Source: Botrytis cinerea B05.10 (Eukaryota > Ascomycota > Leotiomycetes > Helotiales > Sclerotiniaceae). From it: a stretch of DNA of 64,000 bases. The notes under the pieces were generated by a model. That model searched no databases. It was not told where the DNA came from and was given only the letters and a program-made list of their open reading frames with translations. Where the stretch lies: NCBI RefSeq assembly GCF_000143535.2, contig NC_037311.1, forward strand, positions 2,046,001 to 2,110,000, written 5' to 3'. Made by a program: the position numbers and the translations under genes. Numbering within the stretch: position 1 is the stretch's first letter; every line of letters begins with the position of its first letter. This document shows, piece after piece, positions 21,108 through 32,442 of the stretch.

Positions 21108-23694
21108 TTAGATAGTAGCTCTCTTCGCTAATTTTATAAAGGGACATCCCAAATCGGGCGAGAAGGTCGTCAAAACTTCCTGTGCATCTTCATAACATTC
21201 GTCGGAGTCTCCCTCATCGAACTCCCCATGTACTAGTAATCCCGACTCCATGGCACTCTCTACACTTCTGTGCTCCGTTGCACCCTGATTAATAATATTT
21301 AATAGATCCTCAAAAGCACTTAACAATTTATCCGTAACTTTAGATCTCTCTCGTAATATGGCGATAAAATCTCCAAATTCGTAGTTTTTGTCAAACTTAA
21401 TTCTTAGGTGATTGGTAGAAGCTAGAATTGATATAGTATCCAAATCTGCATATTGAGCCACGAGTCCAAGAAGATGGGGCCCTTTCAAGCGAGGGCATTC
21501 GCTATACTCGTACCAGCGGTCGAGAAGTAGTTGGAGAACATTGTGGTTGTTATGTATTATGGCGGTGGTAAGTGGTGTGCGTCCAGCTTTTGATGTTACG
21601 TTGATGTCAGCTCCATATTCCAAGAGCAGCATTGCGTGACTAGCGCTATTGCCACGTGCGACTTGAAGTAGTGGTGTTACACCATCGACATTGCTGGCTT
21701 CAATATCTGCGTTAAAATCGAGTAGAGTTTTAAGCAACAAAGGATCCGAAGCATTTCGCGCAGCGCAATTCAAAGGACTGCCGAACTTGATACCGTTTGG
21801 AAGTCCAGGATCCGGATGAGCTCCAGCTTCGAGAAGTAATCTAACACACACGGTATGATTTTGATTCGACGCTAATGTAAGGGGAGTGTTCAATTTATGG
21901 TCTATATTGTTAGGATCGGCGCCATAACTCAATAGTGTTATCACCGAACGTTCATCCCCTCGAGCTGCTGCCCATTCAAGCGCAGTGCGGCCGTTTGCAT
22001 CAGGAACATCAATTTGACCAGGATTTCGTAGAATCTCTTCTTCGAGATCTTTCATTGACAACATCAGAACTATCTTGTGAATGGCGGCAAAATTTTGGTT
22101 CTCCACAAAATCGCTACTGGCACCCAGCAACCTCAGAATCTCAATTACCCTTTCGGATATTCCACCACGAAGAATAACATCACAAGCCTTATCACTAGGA
22201 CAATCATCATTGAGAGACATTGGTCTAGAATATATTATTAGTTGGAACTCTTTGGGACTTTCTCCATCTAAAGAATTAAACGACATACTTGTAATCAGCG
22301 TCTGCACCAGCAGACAATAAAAATCTGCAGGTCCCGTACTGTTGGCCATATAATGCCCACTTGATTTTGGAATCAGTACAAAATAGGTAGTTAAGGGGAG
22401 TTTCAACTCACGCGAAGTAACGAGTATCCCCGAGTGGTACTAACATCACGAGGTGATGCCATTCCGCTCATAAAAAGATTCTTCAGCCCTTCAATGTTAC
22501 CCTCCAAAGCAAAATTGACACATTGGGCGGAGTCAGGAACTCGCCTTAGGGTGGTTAGAGACATTTGTGGCCCAACATTCGGTTGGTATCCTAACTGGAG
22601 ACGAATTATCTGAGACCAACAAAAGCCTAAAGGAAACCAGTATTCGAAGCTCATATGAGGAGATTGTGATTTCTCACATGTGGCAGTGTCACATTTCTGG
22701 CTAAGAAGTGGCATTCCAGCATATCCGACGAAGAGTTGACCCAGGACACGATCCATGAATCCAGGTGTACTAGACTTTGTTTGAGAGTGGCATGCACATA
22801 TACATCCCGCACGACAAACGCTCGCGTACCGAGTGAGCCGAACGCCCACAGCTTCGGGACGACTGGGCATCTTTGGCGGCCCCTCTTTGCTGACTGATCT
22901 AGATAAACGCCGTCGAGAAGCTGGAGGACCCATATTGTAAGAAGGACCAACTTGAAGAAATTGGCTATTTTGGATTTGAGCTGACTGAGTTTTAAGCATT
23001 TCCTCAACTCGACTAATCCTTTCGTCGACCTGCTGATATGTGTGATTGAGCGTCTCCTCGACATTTTCATGGTGGTAGGTTATGTCGCGAAGAAATTCCT
23101 CCCACGAGGTGCTTTGTTCATGGGCAGTTTGTTTAGTGACAGTCGACAGTGTCTCGAGATCTAGACGGACGCGCATCATCTCCCGCCTATGATCCAGATT
23201 AGCTTGTGTGTCTATCTACCCATTGTGGCTTCAAGATGCCGCGAAGGAGTTTATGCATACGAATTAGTCGCCCCAAGAATAACATTGAAACTAGATTTGA
23301 TTTCTCTTATATCTTCCTGTAGATTTTGTATCTTGGGTTGTTCTTTCTGCCAAAGGCGTATTTGGAAAATGATAGCGCCATTCTTGGTGGTTAATGCGGT
23401 GAGACGATCGATTATTGTCTTTAACTCCTTCAATTTCACATCCGCCCTCTGCAAAATGTTCGGAATAGATACTATGTCTGTTTGTGGGATCTGAACAGAG
23501 AGCCTCGATCGTTCTTCAACGACTCTACCGACCTGATAGAGAACTACTTCAATGTCAGATATCTCGTTGCTCAGTGCGTGGAGCCTACCAGGCAATTGCT
23601 TGCAAAATGCTCGCAGTTCTGATAAGGCTGTTCCGATCTGTCCTGCAAGTGTAGCAACTGCTATTACGCTTGCTGTTACTGACAGTGGATCCAT
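21108..23694 (-). CDS. Helo-like N-terminal / ankyrin repeat protein
   Basis: Exons 23261-23694, 22412-23186, 22289-22359 and 21108-22224, 798 aa. The N-terminus (MDPLSVTASVIAVATLAGQI) and following helices (1-145) match the fungal N-terminal domain found on STAND and HET-S-related proteins (Helo-like). A helical region follows, then a linker with C269-x3-C273-x-C275-x-C277-H278 and two more cysteines in CDTATC. Next is a module containing DRVLGQLFVGYAG and YWFPLGFCWSQ, with two aromatic-rich segments. ASPRDVSTTRGYSLLRWALYG joins exons 2 and 3 and supports that splice. Ankyrin repeats cover about residues 503-666 (five units, for example DANGRTALEWAAARGDERSV). The C-terminal ~130 residues are not repeats and end in an acidic stretch. 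No NACHT or NB-ARC NTPase lies between the ends. Role unknown; a receptor-like or allorecognition role is inference. Confidence 0.85.
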
Positions 23695-24201
23695 ATCAAA
23701 AACCCGTCCGAATTGTCCTTTGAATCATGTCAAGAAACGAGGGATCTCAAGTAAAGCAGCTTCATTCCATCGCAATAATTGTTTCCTACAGATAACAAGG
23801 TACAGTATCTTACGGTTACATCGGTTTGATAGGGTTGCAATATATTCTAAATCGGGGTATGGACTATCTATGCGATGATCAGATGGCGAGCCTTTGCTTT
23901 GGGGGCCCTAATATTTATCTATTGGAAACTACCTAGGTATACGTGCAAGCATATCGGTATCTTAATCTGCATTAAGAAAGTAAGCTATCTATAGCATCAA
24001 TAGCACTCAATAGTAATTTATTTTGGAAACTCCATCTAATTTAGAGCGCCTGCAGAACAAATAAGCATCCAACTCATTATCCTAGACGTCTCACATAAAC
24101 AGACCGCGGACCAACCGTTTATTATTACCGAAACTTATGTATAGTTTGTATCCTCCTTCTAGGTCAATGAAATAATTAATTAAATTCATTCGATTGAGAA
24201 A
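23695..24201. promoter_or_regulatory. Divergent promoter region, ankyrin / aminotransferase
   Basis: 507-bp AT-rich stretch upstream of two divergent genes. No clear TATA box or repeated site. Confidence 0.4.
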
Positions 24202-25574
24202 ATGAGTGCAATAGAAGAATTTGGGAGAAAAACACGAGAGAAGTATTTTAGCTTCAACAAACAATACCACCCACTAAACCACGGCTCATTCGGAGCATTT
24301 CCAAAAAGTGTTCGCAACTATCAGCGTACGTTACAAGACGAAATAGAATCATATCCAGATACATTTTTGCGATACACCTATCCTGATCTACTAGGCGAGT
24401 CTCGCCGCGCCATTTCGCCTCTTCTTGGGGTGGAAGCAGACGAAGTCGTGTTCGTGCCAAATGCTACTACGGGCATCAATACTGTCTTGAGAAATCTCGT
24501 GTATGAGAAGGGCGATGTAGTTGTTTATTTCAGCACTATCTATGGGGCATGTGAGAAGACCCTTCAATCTATCTGTGAAAGCTCGCATGTTGGGTTGGAG
24601 ATGTTTCGTGTTGAAATTGATTATCCCATCGAAGATGAGGATATTATCTCCAAATTTTCTGGCGCCGTTGAACAATTACGCAAGAATGAGAGGAAAATCA
24701 AGTTAGCCATTTTTGATACAGTGGCAACTTTACCAGGTGTAGCATTTCCCTGGGAAGCCATGGTGAAAGTGTGTAAAGATCTAGGTGTATTAAGTCTCAT
24801 CGATGGCGCACATGGTATCGGACACATTGATCTCTCGCACTTGGGACAGGTTGGACCAGACTTTTTCGTCAGTAATTGCTATAAGTATGACTCACATTTC
24901 AGCAAAATATCATTTGCCAATAGTTGACCCTGAATAGGTGGCTTTATGTCCCTCGTGGATGCGCTATATTACATGTACCGATCCGGAACCAGGAACTCAT
25001 ACGAACTACACTTCCTACATCTAAATCTTTTCAGTTGGCTAAAGACTCTCTTAAATCAAACTACTTCGTCGAGATATTTCAGAAGGTTTCAACAATTGAC
25101 CCCACTCCATACATCTGTATCCCCGAAGCATTGAGATTCCGGCAAGTAGTCTGTGGTGGAGAGGAAAACATCCGCAGTTATTGTCAAACCATCGCGCTGA
25201 CAGGAGGTCAAAGAATGGCGGAAATTCTTCACACAGAAATTTTGGAAAATCAATCAGGTTCCATAAACAAGTCTTGCTTCGTCAATGTCCGTCTGCCTTT
25301 ACAGATTGCGCAGACTTCCGTCACAGTTTCTGTTAAATCCGAGATTGAGCACTTCTCAATAAGTTCCTCGGATGCCCCTAAGATCGCTAAATGGGTTGAA
25401 GAAACATCCATCAAGGAATATGATACGATGATCATTACCAAGTATTATTCAGGGGGCTTGTGGGCAAGGATTAGTGGTCAGATCTATCTTGAAATGGCAG
25501 ATTTCGAATGGGCAGCACAAAGACTAAAGGATCTCTGCTTAAGAGTCGAGCAAGGACATTGGAATCAGGTGTGA
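24202..25574 (+). CDS. Class V aminotransferase (isopenicillin-N epimerase-like)
   Basis: Exons 24202-24884 and 24938-25574 (53-nt intron), 439 aa. It is a PLP-dependent fold-type I enzyme. LNHGSFGAFP (25-34) is the family N-terminal substrate loop. VPNATTGINTVLRN (85-98) binds the phosphate. D201 and H204 in IDGAHGIGH hold the pyridine ring. The Schiff-base lysine is K228 in SNCYKW, whose codon is split by the intron; this makes the splice certain. LYVPRGCAILHVP and the later VCGGEENIRSYC complete the pattern. Fungal members act on L-cysteine or related amino acids (desulfhydrase or epimerase-like), but the substrate cannot be read from sequence. It is divergent from the ankyrin gene and convergent with the small secreted protein, 182 bp away. 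Confidence 0.9.
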
Positions 25575-25756
25575 TAGAATGGAAAACTGCATAGCAAAAG
25601 TAAGGAGTGAAGTTTAGCTTCGGATCTTTATTCAATATCTCTCAAATGCATGACTGCCGCACATGAGAATATATGTGAATTGTAACCTTGCCCCTTGAGG
25701 AGTAGCTATAGTTAACAGTCAGAACAAAGATTTCGTCAACATTCCATACTAAGCCC

Positions 25757-26239
25757 TCAGCCAAACAATCTTGCATGCCATGCTTTTTCCGACTTGCAAA
25801 CATCTTTACCCGCCATTCCACGCCCTATAGTAATATCCCAATCCGGGAACCATACTCTACCAAGCGACGCATAGCCACCCCCACAAACTCTATTGATTTC
25901 CACCATTGCTTTTGCGATCTCCCGGTTTTTGATGTGGTGATTCTTCCCATTTCTCCACCCGCAGGCATATAATTGTACTGTATTATGCGTATAGATCACC
26001 CTATTTATGTTCGTGCCGATATTGAAAGATATTAATGCCGTGCCAACTTTGAGTTGAAAAAGATTAGACATGCCACCGAGCGCGGATCCTATATCTTTAG
26101 GATTGACAAATTCACCCGCATTGCATCGAACGACCATTCTTGGAGTCGACAGCCAGTACCCATGCTGCCCATGAGCGATGGCAGAGTGAACCATCAGGAT
26201 TACTGTGGATATTTTTCTCATGAGAATGCGGGTCTTCAT
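25757..26239 (-). CDS. Small secreted protein, four cysteines (effector candidate)
   Basis: Single exon, 160 aa, ATG start. The N-terminus is basic then hydrophobic (MKTRILMRKISTVILMVHSA), with likely cleavage after the AIA-H or AHG region, giving a ~137-residue mature protein. Four cysteines (39, 93, 119, 148) could form two disulfides. The region YACGWRNGKNHHIKNREIAK (91-110), then INRVCGGGYASLGRVWFPDW (115-134), with a WDITIGRG ending, has a layout loosely like Ecp2/Hce2-type secreted proteins (C...helix...C-G...W-D-I), but I cannot confirm that family. No TM segment follows the signal peptide and no repeats are seen. It is convergent with the aminotransferase. Secretion is likely; an effector role is inference. 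Confidence 0.72.
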   Translation of the reverse strand: MKTRILMRKISTVILMVHSAIAHGQHGYWLSTPRMVVRCNAGEFVNPKDIGSALGGMSNLFQLKVGTALISFNIGTNINRVIYTHNTVQLYACGWRNGKNHHIKNREIAKAMVEINRVCGGGYASLGRVWFPDWDITIGRGMAGKDVCKSEKAWHARLFG

Positions 26240-27150
26240 TTCGTATGTGATGGAAATCGGAAAATTGATGTGAATTGCGTACTTTGAGGTTGCTTACTGA
26301 TAAATTTCAGAGACGGTTTCGTGAGCTGCTCGTCAAAAGTTTCTTCTCAGGTTCGTAAGATCCCGCTTTATATGCAAGATGACTTTCATTCGTTTTGAAT
26401 CTAGATTATTCCATCTAGCTCATTCCATAGCATACTACTATTTGCTATTGCCCCAATTTATCGAAGACTACCTGGATATTATGTATCCGAGCAAGTTTGA
26501 TGCAGCGGTAACATGAAGAGCCGTATGGTAGAGAATCCGAGCGCGTTGATCGATATCATAGATGATACATGCCTCATTCTAGACACTGCCATATCTGATT
26601 CACATCAAGAGATTCTTTGATCTTCCTGTAAGGCCCGGAGTAGCTAAGATCAAAATATGCGCCACTTGGCGAAACATGTGCATTTATAAGAGAATACGAG
26701 CATCAAAAGGTGATCTCATCGTCGAAAATAATTAGAAACTTCAAGATTTGGCCAACATGGAGCCTAAATAAAGAAATATTTGTAAATTGCGAGTATATAC
26801 CACTTCATTTCTCTACGAAACATGAATATATTGATGTCTTCTGTACCATATACAAAAGCAAAATACGCACGCAGCTTAGAAATTGGCTTCGAATGAGAAT
26901 TCTTGTTAATCGTGTTAACATCAATCATAAGTTTAAGACAATAGTCTGTTATCATCAGAAAGCACGCTGGCCTGCCGGTCTCCCATCTGGCACATAGTTA
27001 TGATCAAGAAATACAGTTGTAAACTCAGATTATATTACTAAACAAGAAGAACTACTCCATCGATGTCACAAGCTACAAACAAATCCCGATACCAGAGCCT
27101 ACAAATACATTTAAAAAAAACCCCCCGCCCTCCACTCATTCCACCTTGTT
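26240..27150. other. Intergenic, no gene seen
   Basis: 911 bp, AT-rich, holding the promoter of the secreted protein and the 3' region of the NmrA-like gene. The 95-codon frame at 26710-26997 shows no motif. Confidence 0.5.
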
Positions 27151-28083
27151 TCATTGCGACTTCTTGTTCTTCTTTTTCTCCGCATCCGCCGCTGCTAAAG
27201 CTTTCTCAACCGTCGTCCACTTCAAATCCGGATATCTATCATTATCAAGAGGATCCAATTTTCCCTTTCCAGAGAGTATGTTTTCCATATACTGCATTCC
27301 CTGCCAAGGGGGCATTATCTTCGTCTCCTCTCCACCGATCACGAACTTTAGGACCGAAATGATCCCCCGAAGGAATCCAACGCTTCCTGTCCACATCGGC
27401 TTATACTGCTCACCACGAACCTTAGTCACGATGGCAGCTAACTCCTTCGCATTGAACGAGCTACCCGCAATACGTAAGAACTTTGGTGTTGGATTTGGAT
27501 CCGCAGCTACAGCAGCTGTATAAGCAGCTACGTCTGGAATCGTCGTGTAATCTTGTTTCTGATCCACGTTGCCGAAGTAGAGAATTCGGTGCCATTTATC
27601 GTTGATGACCGGCATCTGACCACCAATGAGAAGTTCCATAAAGCCACCGTTCAACACACTCGTCCAACGAATTCCCGATGCATCAAGTTTGGAGTGGAAT
27701 TCACGACGAAGATCCAGATTTCTATTGGATCCCGGCGTGGTCTTTGTAAAATCCAAAGAGAAATCAGACGGAATAAATCGCTGTACATTCGCAGCAACAG
27801 AAGCTTCGAGGAGCCTTCCCTGAACACCTAGCATAACATCTCTGAGACCCTGAAGCGCTGAGACAACTGTTGTGGCACCTGTGACGGCTTTCAAGATAGA
27901 TGGAACATCGCTCATGTCGACTTCTACTATACTGACGCCAGCATCTCGTAATTTTTGGGTGCGGGATGCTGCGGTGCCGGGACGTACAAGAGCTTTAACG
28001 GCTACATTTCTCCTGCGTAGATCAATGGCAATTCGAGCGCCAAGATCACCTGCTGCACCTGCAACGGCGACGAAGCTTGACAT
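27151..28083 (-). CDS. NmrA-like / isoflavone reductase-type oxidoreductase
   Basis: Single exon, 310 aa. It is an atypical short-chain dehydrogenase (SDR) with an N-terminal Rossmann motif, VAVAGAAGDLG (G9-x2-G12-x2-G15), and an NADP-compatible basic residue after strand 2 (ALVRPG). RFIPSDFSLDF (~102-112) is the isoflavone-reductase/NmrA signature segment, and LNGGFMELL lies downstream, where substrate loops sit in this group. The C-terminus is Lys-rich (AEKKKNKKSQ) and may be a tail. Members are redox enzymes or redox-sensing regulators; the catalytic YxxxK is not obvious. It is divergent from a second, distantly related member across 1.5 kb. They differ too much for a recent tandem duplication. 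Substrate unknown. Confidence 0.88.
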   Translation of the reverse strand: MSSFVAVAGAAGDLGARIAIDLRRRNVAVKALVRPGTAASRTQKLRDAGVSIVEVDMSDVPSILKAVTGATTVVSALQGLRDVMLGVQGRLLEASVAANVQRFIPSDFSLDFTKTTPGSNRNLDLRREFHSKLDASGIRWTSVLNGGFMELLIGGQMPVINDKWHRILYFGNVDQKQDYTTIPDVAAYTAAVAADPNPTPKFLRIAGSSFNAKELAAIVTKVRGEQYKPMWTGSVGFLRGIISVLKFVIGGEETKIMPPWQGMQYMENILSGKGKLDPLDNDRYPDLKWTTVEKALAAADAEKKKNKKSQ

Positions 28084-29564
28084 CTTGTTGTGATGATTTC
28101 GGTAAAATAAAAGGTATCAAATTGGGAAATGTTGCAGTTATTGAAACTAGTTTGCAGTGTACAATGAGAACCCCGAGTTTTCAATCCGTTCAAGAAAGAT
28201 GATTTGAATTATAATCTACCTGCAATCGAGGAATTGCAAGGCTTTTAAATAGTTCGGCCAGCAACGTGAAAGATAATTACTAGTGGTTGAATATCACCAC
28301 ATATGCGATGGAATACACGTTGATGTGCCCAAGATTACCAATCTCCAAGTCGCAGTTGACTAGAGAGCGAAAGCGCGAGATGGCAACATGCTACCGGACA
28401 AAATCATGCGATCTATCCTACACCAAACTTTTGTGAATCAAGGATATATCTTGTCTCTCAATCCGGGTTGGAAAGAACAAAAGAAAATAGGAGACAAAAA
28501 AAGAATTGGAATTTGCCAAAGAATTCTACTTCCACCATATCTTCATGGCCTACATCTGCACCGTGCATCCAAGGTTCAAGGCAAGGCGAAGCGAATACGT
28601 TTTGTTTTGGGCTAGCGCATGTGTACAGATAAGACTAAGCCATATGCAGAACGTATTCGATTGCCCTTCTGTCATCCTTAGCACTACCCTCCGAAGCTCA
28701 TGTAATATAAACATACTTTATCAAAAAGGTTATAACAACCTCGAACACCCACTTTTAACTGCCTTGAAAATACTTTTAACACGTATAGACTACTATATCA
28801 TGGATGTGAATCGAACAAGACTCATTTGTAATTCATGTTTGCTTATGAATTCGTAGAATTAAACGAGATCAAATTATCCGTGTATGCTTATGTAATTATA
28901 TATCTCCATAACTATGGCAGTTTTGTCAGTTAGTATACATACTAGAGCATATCAATATTCTTTAATATGTAATCGTGACAGGTACACAGTACGAAATTTA
29001 AAAAAAGAGTTGTTTGAACCCTTCAGCAAGTCATCGAATAAACATCCCATCAAATATCAAGACTTCGGAGATGGGGCTAAGTAACACCAGACTATCTATC
29101 TTAGCACGGCAGATCAGGATCTTATTATTCTCCGCACTTGTGACACCGTTGACATGATTTATCATCACTTCACCTCACTTTTGTAGCACTTGTGATATGT
29201 GGTTAACTATGTGGAGAAAATAAACAAGTGCCTAGCCATACTCCGTAAGATCGCGCTAGTACGGATGCGGAACGTATTCAAATTCGGTCGGTCATACTTT
29301 GCTGACGTCTATCGTCATGTTGTTTATCATATTGGAATGGAATAGCTATTATATTGGCATTCTATTCGTTTATATACCTGTGAGACGAATCCTCCTCGTA
29401 CGGATAGATCACTGTTACTGTCTAGAATCCTTTCTCAAGTACCATATGTAAATCTATATAAAGGTAGGCTACAACTCAATGTATGGACTTATTCCAATTA
29501 TCCAACTATATCATTTGAACAAACCATCTTCAAAGCTTCCATTTTTGATTTTCTTCCCCACAAA
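28084..29564. promoter_or_regulatory. 1.5-kb divergent spacer between two NmrA-like genes
   Basis: AT-rich and without a supported gene. It carries a good TATA element (tatataaag, 29455-29463) about 100 bp before the second gene's ATG. No repeated operator-like site was recognised. Confidence 0.5.
29455..29463 (+). promoter_or_regulatory. TATA box of NmrA-like gene 2
   Basis: tatataaag, 102 bp upstream of the ATG at 29565, in a suitable position for a 5' UTR of about 70 nt. Confidence 0.55.
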
Positions 29565-30568
29565 ATGTCTTCCACTACGACAATAGCCATTGCTGGCTTC
29601 ACAGGTAGAATGGCTCGTTTGATCACAAACTGTGTCCTTCAAGACCATCCAAATGTAACAATACATGGTATTTGCCGCTCAGCTAGTAAGGTTGACGCAA
29701 ACACACGCTTCAACCCTCGGGTTAGACTTTTCGAAACCAGTTCCACAGACATATCTACCATTCGCGCTGCTCTAGCCGGTACATCTGTATGCATATGTTG
29801 TTATCTAGGCGACAGCAAGCTCATGGTCGATGGCCAAAAGATTCTTATCGATGCATGTATTGAAGAGAACGTCCCTCGCTACATCGCCTCTGATTATACT
29901 TTTGACTATCGACCTCTTGAACTTGACGATTATCCCGCCAAAGATCCATCAAAACATATCCATCTGTATCTTCAGGAGAAAGAGAAAACTGAAAATATCA
30001 GGGGCGTTCATATCCTTAACGGAGCATTCATGGAATTCGTATGGAGTCCCCTCCTTGGATTTGTAAATGCTGAGGAGGGCAATTTTAGCTATTATGGTAC
30101 CGGTGATGAACAGTTGGAGATGACTGCCATGAAAGATACAGCTAAATTTGTAGCAGCAGTTTCCATGGATCCCAAAGCCGTTGGGGCTGTAAAATGTAAG
30201 GCCACGGAATACATGTTAAAATTGTTTTGAAGTCAATCTCTTACTGACATTCTTTTTCAGATCGAGGAGACTCAAAGAGCATCAAGAAATTAGCTCATTT
30301 ATACCAGGAAGCTTTTGGAGTTAAGCCGACTATCCAGCGACTTGGTTCACTCGAAGATCTTTATGACAATATGACTTCTGTTTTCAAAGAAAATCCAAGA
30401 AACGGATTTGCTTGGATTGGCTTGTATGGTCAATACTGGATGTCTAACCGCCAGACATTATTGGGTGATACAGATAATGGACGTTATCCGGAAGTGGTGC
30501 CTACTACCGTGGAGGAGTTTTTAAAGGGGCACACGAAAGAAAGTCTGGGCAAAAGTACACAATTTTGA
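29565..30568 (+). CDS. NmrA-like / phenylcoumaran reductase-type protein
   Basis: Exons 29565-30195 and 30261-30568 (65-nt intron), 312 aa. The Rossmann motif is IAIAGFTGRMA (G11-x2-G14, with Ala in place of the third Gly). YIASDYTFDY and VHILNGAFMEFVW match the signature segments of the isoflavone-reductase-like group. The splice joins GAVKY to RGDSKSIKKLAHLYQEAFG; NmrA proteins typically read AVKYRGDS here, which supports it. The C-terminal TLLGDTDNGRYPEVVPTTVEEFL is the family ending. It is divergent from the first NmrA-like gene and convergent with the Zn(II)2Cys6 regulator 515 bp away. NAD(P) binding is likely; the reaction is unknown. Confidence 0.9.
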
Positions 30569-31083
30569 GAATAGAATATCTGGGCTTAGAAAATCAGGTG
30601 GTGTTCTGCACAAATTTGCCTAATCTCTTTCCTCTGTCTCTCCAATGTCTTTTTTTTTTTTTTTTTTTTTTTTCGTTTTGTTGGCTTCAAGGCGGTAGAA
30701 TTTCTTGTGGTTCGACGCGGGTTTGGTCCCCTAAGGTGAAACTTGAGATTATCATTTTTCTGTTCCTGAATAGCAGCGATGTTTTCCAAGGCCCTACCAA
30801 ATCCTTTTAAAAAGAATTGGAGCGTTGATGAAGGAAATTTGAGAATTTCGGTATTTGGGAAGTGGTGGGTCTCTGGAGAATGGATTGGTTGTTTCAGTAG
30901 ATTCGGAGATGTAGATATGATGCTTCGATAAAATTCGTTGCATGAGAATAATGTAGCCTCTTTTTTTCGATAATATCCTGGGTGATTCGGAATTTTGCAA
31001 ACACAGATTCCACATTGACGACGGCAAACTTTTTGTATATTGATACTGTGGCGATCCATTCGTAGAGGTGCGTCTACGACGTT
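30569..31083. other. Convergent intergenic with poly(T) tract
   Basis: 515 bp between two 3' ends. A run of 24 T residues lies at 30650-30673. Nearby frames translate it as poly-Phe or poly-Lys and are artefacts. No gene seen. Confidence 0.55.
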
Positions 31084-32442
31084 TCAAAGTGCACTATTCA
31101 TCGTATAACCACATAGACTGGCTGGATAATATAGTAGGCTACGGATTCCCTCATCAGGAATCCTATCCAAGTATGCGCAAAGCCTACCACAAACAGCAGT
31201 TGCAGGGTCTCTAACCCACCAATAGTATTTTTGACTCAAGAGGGCACTCCAATAACATAAAATTAACAAAGCTCTTGGGTCCTTCTGATCCAGTAACTTT
31301 ATAAATGATTCAGGAAGTTCACCCACGAACGACATAAATGTGCAAACCGTATCTTGGTCAGTTCCGAGCCGTATCAGTTGACATAAGTGCCTCAAGGGTC
31401 GTTCATAAGAATCCTTGAACGATTTTGAATTATTCTCCTCTTCAAATAGCCTATGAAGCGCTCTGGATGTTTCTAGCGCCCACGGATTTACGTCGTTCGG
31501 CTTGTCATGGTTGCAAGGCCCCTCGTTTAAAAGTTTGGGGTCGTGTTTCATATTTAACATAATACTGTCCTGGAGGTGAGAATTCATATCGTTCGTATCC
31601 CACAAGGTTGACACCCCTCTCATAGCACGTAGCCAGGTAACCCGTCCGCTTCCGTCGATTTCGATATTTTGATCTGGCTGAATATTTCTGAATGTCAGCA
31701 TCGTGTGGAGGTAAGATGATGCGATAATTGCATCTGCATTACTGGAATTCAAGCTCGTCCGAAGCTCTGATAAGTAGGATGATAATGATTTAGAGTAATG
31801 TAATGTGAAAGCAATGTTATATTTCTTCTCTTTTGGGTGTAAATAATGAAGATGGCTTGCTGAAAAAGCAAGAATGGCATGCATTAGGTAAGGAGCTCTG
31901 AGAGAAATCCTTAGCCCATGCTGCTGGATTATTTTTTGAAATGATTGAGATCCAATCCAAAGGGTAGTGACTCCAGTAAAGTGGTCTAATAGCTCAAGAG
32001 TATCACCTGGTTTGTAGATGGGGTCTTTGAAGTGCGAGCACGGAACTTCTGACTTTTCCAGGTAGGAGATGATTTGGTCTCTGACCGATGTGCTACAGAT
32101 CCGTCCGGTCGATATTTGTTGTTCCGACGGTAATTGGCCCTTCATGACTGGCTTTTGTGGGATGAGATATTCACACTGAACGGCCCCAAGTAGTCGATCT
32201 GAACATTGTCCACAGCTTGGTTTTGCTTCATCACACTATCTCCTCTATCAGACAAAATAAAGACGATACGACAAGTAACTACACACCTTTATTCTGCGCT
32301 TCCTGCAATTATGGCAGCCGTTCCTAGACTTGGTATTGGATTTTCGAGGACGATAATTTGAGTGGGGCTTCTGATTCGGAGTGATCGGGTGTGATATATG
32401 AGGACGTTCACTGACCCATGAGAAAGTTCCCGTCTGCGCCAT
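31084..32442 (-). CDS. Zn(II)2Cys6 transcription factor (UPC2-like architecture)
   Basis: Exons 32287-32442 and 31084-32235 (51-nt intron), 435 aa. The frame upstream of 32442 opens only with TTG, so the ATG at 32442 is chosen. The binuclear cluster spans the intron: C43-x2-C46-x6-C53-x6-C60-x2-C63-x9-C73. The basic part is RKRRIK, as in NGCHNCRKRRIKCDEAKP-type fungal regulators. The downstream region LELLDHFTG...HAILAFSASHLHYLHP resembles the UPC2/ECM22-type C-terminal domain that binds sterol-like ligands in yeast. It is nuclear by function. It may control neighbouring NmrA, RTA1 or methyltransferase genes, but only proximity supports that. No pseudogene signs. Confidence 0.9.

Noticed and set aside
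27151..30568. Recent tandem duplication of NmrA-like genes
   Set aside because: The two proteins differ throughout, in motif details and in intron content; they are distant members.
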